Positions 39,960 to 43,550 of a DNA stretch of 43,550 nucleotides are shown piece after piece (position 1 is the stretch's first letter; the number at the start of each line of letters is the position of its first letter). Source of the DNA: a virus; IMG/VR virus record IMGVR_UViG_3300025280_000055, positions 1-43,550 of that record; one strand, given 5' to 3'. Both the position numbers and the translations under genes were made by a program. The notes below the pieces were generated by a model that saw nothing but the letters and a program-made list of their open reading frames with translations, searched no databases and was not told the DNA's origin.

Positions 39960-41525
39960 TTAAATTCTTGCCCCTGTTACCCAATTATACTTCTTTTTCC
40001 TTGAAACCCACCTGCCATTCTTCTTTATTTTTTTACTTTTTCCTGCTTTTGGATTGCCTCTTGCAAATTGTGTAGAAAGCCAAAAAGCATCAATTGTATC
40101 ATCATGCGAGCCTTTAGGAAAATCAAGAAGTTCACCAATAAATTCATGCATATCCTTTTTTAAATGAACAGCCCCAGCTTTAAACATAGGCTGCAAACCT
40201 TCAAATAATCTATCTTTTTTCTTTTGTTGTCCATAACCTTTTATGCCTTTTTCAATACCAGGCAAGAAAAATCCTTCCTTTTTACTTCTTTTCATTACAT
40301 AATCTCTAAGCATCTCTTGATATGCTATTGTTTCAATATTTATTCTTTTAATTGGCTTATATCGTTTTGCGATTTTAAATATCTCATCGGCACACTCCAT
40401 TGGTAAGACTCTTTTTCTCCAATATTCAAGAACATAATAATCATAATCAGCAGTAACACCAATAACCATAATAACACTATAATCATTCCTAACCCCAAGT
40501 GTCGAAGCAGGGTCAACACCGATATAAATATTAATGTATTCTTTCCTATCATCCAAATGTTTGATATACCATGAACCAGTGTCTTCTTCAAATCTAACAT
40601 AACCTTTATAAAAGCCATTTGTAATATCCTCCTCATTAAAGATTTCATCTTCAGGTGATTTGGCTTGATTCATATATTCTTGATAAAATTTAGCTGGAGT
40701 TCCTGAATCTATATAAAATTGTTTTCTTTCTTGTAATTTTGGTAAAGGCCAACGACTTGGCCATAAAGGTTGACCATTTTCTAATATCGCCTTATAAGAT
40801 AAAACATCCCAAGAATAATCTTCACCTGTATTATCAGCATCCTGCTTTCCTTTTAATAGGCCATTAAGGAAACTATCATAATGTACCACTGTTCCATTAC
40901 ACCATAAAAACCCACCTTTATCAAAATCTATCGCAGGATACACAGCAGCAGTAACCCAATTCTTAATTTGAAGTCTTGATTCTGGAGTTTTCGTATTTAA
41001 CTCTGATTCAAAGTCATCAAGTATCATTCCTGTATATCTTGTAGATAATTGCTTTTTTCCTCTTAATCTTTGTGATGTACCCTTTGCAATCATTCTACAG
41101 CCATTTTTTAATATAATTTCATTCTTTGTCCACTTATTACCCTCAAGGTCTCCAAAATAATAATGAATAGCAGGATTCTCTAAAATATGATTAGCTATCC
41201 AAGCCAAGTTATCACAAGCTTGGTCTTGAGCTTCACCTATCCAACATATAAATTCAGGAGATTCTTTTGTTGCAAACAAGAATCTATGAAGCACTGCTGT
41301 TGATGCTAAAGTTGATTTTGCATGGTCACGAGGCAAAACAAGAGCTAATTGCTTATTTTCCTTGTCAATTAGTCTTTTACCCACTTCCACATGGAAGGGG
41401 GGCGTCGCAGACGCCAAAAAATCCTGTGGAGAAAAAAGTTTACCGAAGGCAATCAAGTCCTTATAAGCTATCTGTAGAACCTTTTCCTTTTCGGAAACAT
41501 TCCCATTAAGGTTCAAATTAGCCAT
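39960..41525 (-). CDS. terL: Terminase large subunit, 521 aa
   Basis: ATPase motifs: Walker A PRDHAKST (65-72) and Walker B MILDDFE (167-173). Nuclease motifs with metal-binding acids: YIGVDPAS (334-341, D338), NIETIAYQ (396-403, E398) and HDDTIDA (474-480). The enzyme pumps DNA into the procapsid and cuts the concatemer. It starts one base inside the endolysin stop (TAATG), so the two are translated together. The length of 521 residues is normal for this family. The packaging strategy (pac or cos) cannot be deduced by eye. Confidence 0.93.
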   Translation of the reverse strand: MANLNLNGNVSEKEKVLQIAYKDLIAFGKLFSPQDFLASATPPFHVEVGKRLIDKENKQLALVLPRDHAKSTLASTAVLHRFLFATKESPEFICWIGEAQDQACDNLAWIANHILENPAIHYYFGDLEGNKWTKNEIILKNGCRMIAKGTSQRLRGKKQLSTRYTGMILDDFESELNTKTPESRLQIKNWVTAAVYPAIDFDKGGFLWCNGTVVHYDSFLNGLLKGKQDADNTGEDYSWDVLSYKAILENGQPLWPSRWPLPKLQERKQFYIDSGTPAKFYQEYMNQAKSPEDEIFNEEDITNGFYKGYVRFEEDTGSWYIKHLDDRKEYINIYIGVDPASTLGVRNDYSVIMVIGVTADYDYYVLEYWRKRVLPMECADEIFKIAKRYKPIKRINIETIAYQEMLRDYVMKRSKKEGFFLPGIEKGIKGYGQQKKKDRLFEGLQPMFKAGAVHLKKDMHEFIGELLDFPKGSHDDTIDAFWLSTQFARGNPKAGKSKKIKKNGRWVSRKKKYNWVTGARI

Positions 41526-41920
41526 TAATAGTCCCTAAGTTCAAAATGTGGTAAATCTTTAAAGTTTGTATCCTTTACTTCTGTGTTGTCGTTCCAGTCG
41601 CCTCCCCAGCGTATAGGTATCCCTAATTTGAATGCAACTCCCTTAACAAAGCCTGCAAAGTAGTACATTCTGTCTGTATCTTTCCAATCTATAGGATAAG
41701 GCACAACATCCACAGCATTTGAAGGACTAGCATTATGGCGTCCATTTGGGTACTTAAGCTTACTTTTTCCTTCATCAAAGTACTTATTTTGTTCTTCTTT
41801 ACCTCTATGGCCTTGAATTACAGTACAATCAAAATATTTAATCACTTGATTGAATAATTCTTGTAAATCTTCATGGCAAGTGTCAAGATTTCCTCTTGAA
41901 CGTCTTCCAAATCTAGGCAT
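41525..41920 (-). CDS. M15-type peptidoglycan endopeptidase (endolysin), 131 aa
   Basis: The pattern RHNASPSNAVDVVPYPIDW (61-79) has H62 and D71, and the C-terminal LPHFEL (123-128) gives H125: the H-x(8)-D ... H zinc layout of the VanY/L-alanyl-D-glutamate peptidase family. RWGGDWN (104-110) is also typical. There is no signal peptide, so export through a holin is expected. It is unusual that the lysin sits between the small and large terminase genes, about ten kilobases from the small membrane proteins. It overlaps both neighbours by one base. Confidence 0.85.
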   Translation of the reverse strand: MPRFGRRSRGNLDTCHEDLQELFNQVIKYFDCTVIQGHRGKEEQNKYFDEGKSKLKYPNGRHNASPSNAVDVVPYPIDWKDTDRMYYFAGFVKGVAFKLGIPIRWGGDWNDNTEVKDTNFKDLPHFELRDY

Positions 41921-42156
41921 TATGCTTCTCCTCTTATTTCTTCTGCACCCATTAAATCGATGACTCTTTCGTTAAAATCGAATTCAGTTCTACAAAAAGG
42001 GCACAACCAACCAATAACATCGTCTCTATCATCCAATAACCCAACTCTTTTACTTATATCCGAATTTAGGTATAAATTTTTATCGCAAGCAGGACATAAA
42101 TCCTTCAATTTGCTATTTTTTTTCTTTATGGGCGATAATTTCTGTTTTTGGTCCAT
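41920..42156 (-). CDS. Small zinc-ribbon protein, 78 aa
   Basis: The start at 42154-42156 was chosen because GGAGG is eight bases upstream; a longer frame to 42303 is mostly antisense-like sequence overlapping the terminase gene. It contains two cysteine pairs, CPAC (about residues 20-23) and CPFC (about 51-54), forming a clear four-cysteine zinc ribbon. Its start overlaps the small terminase by 44 bases. Such small proteins in terminase clusters may assist packaging or regulate late genes, but no function is known here. Confidence 0.7.
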   Translation of the reverse strand: MDQKQKLSPIKKKNSKLKDLCPACDKNLYLNSDISKRVGLLDDRDDVIGWLCPFCRTEFDFNERVIDLMGAEEIRGEA

Positions 42157-42853
42157 TATTAAGTGCCTCCAGTTGCTCAGGTGAGAACCCAGCCCACACT
42201 GTAAGTTGTTCTTTCTTTTGTTCTGTGTCAAATAGTCCTGATATTTTAGATAATGCATCCAAAGAACGCAATTTGTCAGTATCTCTCTCTGATAAAGCCA
42301 CAATGTCTCTATATTTGCCTATTATCCACTCAGGTGTAACACCTTCATTAGCTAAAACTTCTTTAATTTCTTCTTTTATCATATTTTGAACACTTTCCTT
42401 TTGTAATAATCTTTGAGTCTTTTCTTTAATATAAGAATCTTTTGTAGCTTTTGGGTAAACTTTCTTAAAAGCTTCAATTGTATCAATGCCAGCAGCTACA
42501 TATCTAGCAAATAATACCTCTCTTGAGTTTTGTTTATTTTTTTTCCAATTTTGTATTGACTTGTAATTTCCAGAAAAAGAATAGATATTCTCTACAATCC
42601 CTTCATCTCCAAGCATTTTAACTTTCATATTGTCAATAATGAACATTCCGAGCACAGTCCTTACAAATGTCTTTATTCCGATATGGCCTTTCTTAAGAAT
42701 TTGGCAAATATAACCATCATCAGAAAGAATCCAATCACCTTCATTAGCATGACGCCAATTTTCAACATATAAAGTACCAGGCTTTATTGCTTCCAACTCT
42801 TTAACATTATCATAAAGATAATGATAAGAACCTTTTATGACTTTGAAATCCAT
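42113..42853 (-). CDS. terS: Terminase small subunit-like protein, 246 aa
   Basis: Residues about 115-215 (RYVAAGIDTIEAFKKVYPKATKDSYIKEKT... GVTPEWIIGKYRDIVAL) have the helix-turn-helix and helical oligomerisation pattern of small terminases, which recognise viral DNA. The N-terminal 100 residues (GTLYVENWRHANEGDWILSDDG) form an extra domain with no clear match. It is the first gene of the late block. A promoter overlaps its 5' end; only GGAAG at 12 bases upstream could serve as ribosome site, so translation may be leaderless. Confidence 0.7.
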   Translation of the reverse strand: MDFKVIKGSYHYLYDNVKELEAIKPGTLYVENWRHANEGDWILSDDGYICQILKKGHIGIKTFVRTVLGMFIIDNMKVKMLGDEGIVENIYSFSGNYKSIQNWKKNKQNSREVLFARYVAAGIDTIEAFKKVYPKATKDSYIKEKTQRLLQKESVQNMIKEEIKEVLANEGVTPEWIIGKYRDIVALSERDTDKLRSLDALSKISGLFDTEQKKEQLTVWAGFSPEQLEALNNGPKTEIIAHKEKK

Positions 42854-42859
42854 ATTTAA

Positions 42860-42888
42860 AATATACTTCCAAAAAAAATATTTGACAA
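42860..42888 (-). promoter_or_regulatory. Candidate leftward late promoter
   Basis: On the minus strand TTGTCA (42883-42888), a 17-base spacer and TATATT (42860-42865) precede the small terminase ATG by six bases. A transcript would begin at or next to the start codon. The -35 box overlaps that of the rightward promoter. The region is AT-rich, so the leftward promoter is less certain than the rightward one. Confidence 0.45.
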
Positions 42889-42909
42889 GAATTAAAATAT
42901 TGTTATATT
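42882..42909 (+). promoter_or_regulatory. Strong rightward sigma-70-type promoter
   Basis: TTGACA (42882-42887), a 16-base spacer and TATATT (42904-42909) are close to the bacterial sigma-70 consensus. An A-rich stretch just upstream (42871-42878) could act as an UP element. Transcription should start near 42915 and run into the hairpin-rich region and, if the molecule is circular, into the early genes. It is the best promoter match in the window. Confidence 0.75.
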
Positions 42910-42911
42910 AA

Positions 42912-43178
42912 GACTCTTGCATATATGTAAATTGGTTAAAGACTTGTTCCGTATATGTTTACTTGGCTAGAACAAGGGGTAACAAAGCCACAACGCAAGT
43001 CGAAGGTGAATAAGCGTGTTAAAAGTCAAAGCAGACTAAAATATAGTCACCCATTTCAAGAAGTGCTTTATTCTTGATTGTCCTCTTCAGGCTCCGAAGA
43101 AACAAGGACAGGACTACCACTCCACATCTCAGTGGAGGGGGTAGATAGTCTCTGTCCCATACTCACCAAAGAAACAAG
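42912..43178 (+). ncRNA. Candidate structured non-coding RNA or long leader
   Basis: This stretch begins at the predicted start of the promoter at 42882. Hairpins seen by eye: GAC..TTGC/GCAAGTC (42912-42920/42995-43001) enclosing CTTGTTC/GAACAAG (42943-42949/42970-42976); TCAAGAA/TTCTTGA near 43058; and a long stem with GGACAG/CTGTCC (43106-43111/43152-43157), GACT/AGTC, ACC/GGT and CTCCAC/GTGGAG around a six-base loop. The direct repeat AAGAAACAAG occurs at 43097-43106 and 43169-43178. A 40-codon ORF (42955-43077) without ribosome site overlaps it. No known RNA class was recognised. Confidence 0.5.
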
Positions 43179-43269
43179 TATAAAGTAATGTAACAGTCAA
43201 TTTCCTAAAAAATTTTCCAAATTTCAAAAAATAGCGTTAGAATGAGTGAGAGGGTTTTTTATGCAAAAG

Positions 43270-43302
43270 CCCACCCCCAAGTTGGCTCGAGGGGGAGTTG
43301 GG
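43270..43302. other. GC-rich hairpin
   Basis: CCCA (43270-43273) and CCCCC (43274-43278) pair with GGGGG (43291-43295) and TGGG (43299-43302) across a 12-base loop with a three-base bulge. A four-T run follows on the minus strand only. It could be a weak leftward terminator or part of the structured leader on the plus strand. AGCCCACC within it is also the complement of GGTGGGCT in the repeat at 43449. Confidence 0.4.
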
Positions 43303-43410
43303 ATTTGGTTGAAAAATTGGTTAGTAATTATAACAATATATCCATCATTTAGAATAGAGAGAGTAATTAAGGGCAACTAATAACCTAATGTCCTATCAAT
43401 ATAATTTAAA

Positions 43411-43446
43411 TAAAAGAAAAACGCCCAACTAATAAGTTGAGCGTTT
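43411..43446 (-). terminator. Intrinsic terminator, leftward
   Basis: AAACGC (43419-43424) and CAACT (43426-43430) pair with AGTTG (43435-43439) and GCGTTT (43441-43446), with one C-A mismatch and a four-base loop. On the minus strand the stem is followed by TTTTTCTTTT, an ideal U-run; on the plus strand only three T follow. It would stop transcripts arriving from the right edge, before the late promoter region. Confidence 0.7.
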
Positions 43447-43448
43447 CA

Positions 43449-43470
43449 AGGTGGGCTAATAGGTGGGCTA
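43449..43470. repeat. Tandem direct repeat AGGTGGGCTA
   Basis: The ten-base word AGGTGGGCTA occurs at 43449-43458 and 43461-43470, 12 bases apart, about one helical turn. Just after it TATGATA/TATCATA can form a small hairpin. The place beside the terminator and before the early genes (if circular) suggests a protein-binding site, such as an operator, but nothing shows what would bind. Confidence 0.45.
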
Positions 43471-43550
43471 TATGATACGAGGCCTATATCATATTATTAT
43501 ATCTTAGTATTATAACTACAATTACAAGTATAGTGAATGCTAATTCCTTC

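Noticed and set aside
42157-42303. N-terminal extension of the zinc-ribbon gene
   Set aside because: It would overlap the small terminase gene far more, and the GGAGG site fits only the start at 42156.

Overview
The window looks like an essentially whole genome of a low-GC, apparently strictly lytic, short-tailed (podovirus-like) tailed phage. Two blocks of genes converge. A plus-strand early/replication block runs from about 8 to 8164. A very long minus-strand late block, from 42853 down to 8156, holds packaging, head, lysis, tail and ejection genes. Neither a stand-alone integrase nor a phage repressor region is visible. I see no DNA polymerase, primase or RNA polymerase, so the phage probably uses the host machinery. 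The host cannot be named. Most genes have clear Shine-Dalgarno sequences (GGAG/AGGAGG) and the best promoter matches the sigma-70 consensus, so the host is a low-GC bacterium with ordinary SD-led translation and a sigma-70-type polymerase. I cannot tell whether the molecule is circular, circularly permuted or linear.

Early block (plus): small unknown proteins, a tRNA-Cys(GCA) inside a strongly structured non-coding stretch (about 325-625), a possible ribbon-helix-helix regulator, then a recombination module: Cas4/AddB-like Fe-S nuclease, Rad52-family annealing protein, and an SSB-like protein ending in DDIPF. After a nested terminator come three small helical or charged proteins, a DNA methyltransferase, a DnaB-family helicase (also ending in EDIPF), a RuvC-like resolvase, a structured three-way-junction RNA, and a small PD-(D/E)XK-type nuclease.

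Late block (minus, in transcription order from 42853): small terminase, zinc-ribbon protein, M15-type endolysin, large terminase, portal, scaffold, major capsid protein, decoration/cement-like proteins, several small head proteins, connector/adaptor proteins, a lysis-like cluster (two or three small membrane proteins around a calcineurin-like phosphoesterase), a putative zincin-like protein, small virion proteins, a 1270-residue tail nozzle/stabilisation protein, a fibre-like protein, and five consecutive large genes (259, 290, 419, 1114 and 2923 residues), probably internal virion/ejection proteins. The 2923-residue gene alone fills one fifth of the window and carries a segment resembling a tyrosine recombinase.

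Right-hand end (42854-43550): no convincing protein gene. It holds divergent sigma-70-like promoters with overlapping -35 boxes, a roughly 270-nt GC-enriched region rich in hairpins immediately downstream of the rightward promoter (candidate non-coding RNA), a GC-rich hairpin, an intrinsic terminator facing leftward, and a short direct repeat. If the molecule is circular, the rightward promoter would feed the early genes through about 630 nt of structured leader.

The most unusual signals are the structured RNAs on the early strand, the recombinase-like segment buried in the giant virion protein, and the matching SSB-type tails on the SSB-like protein and the helicase.
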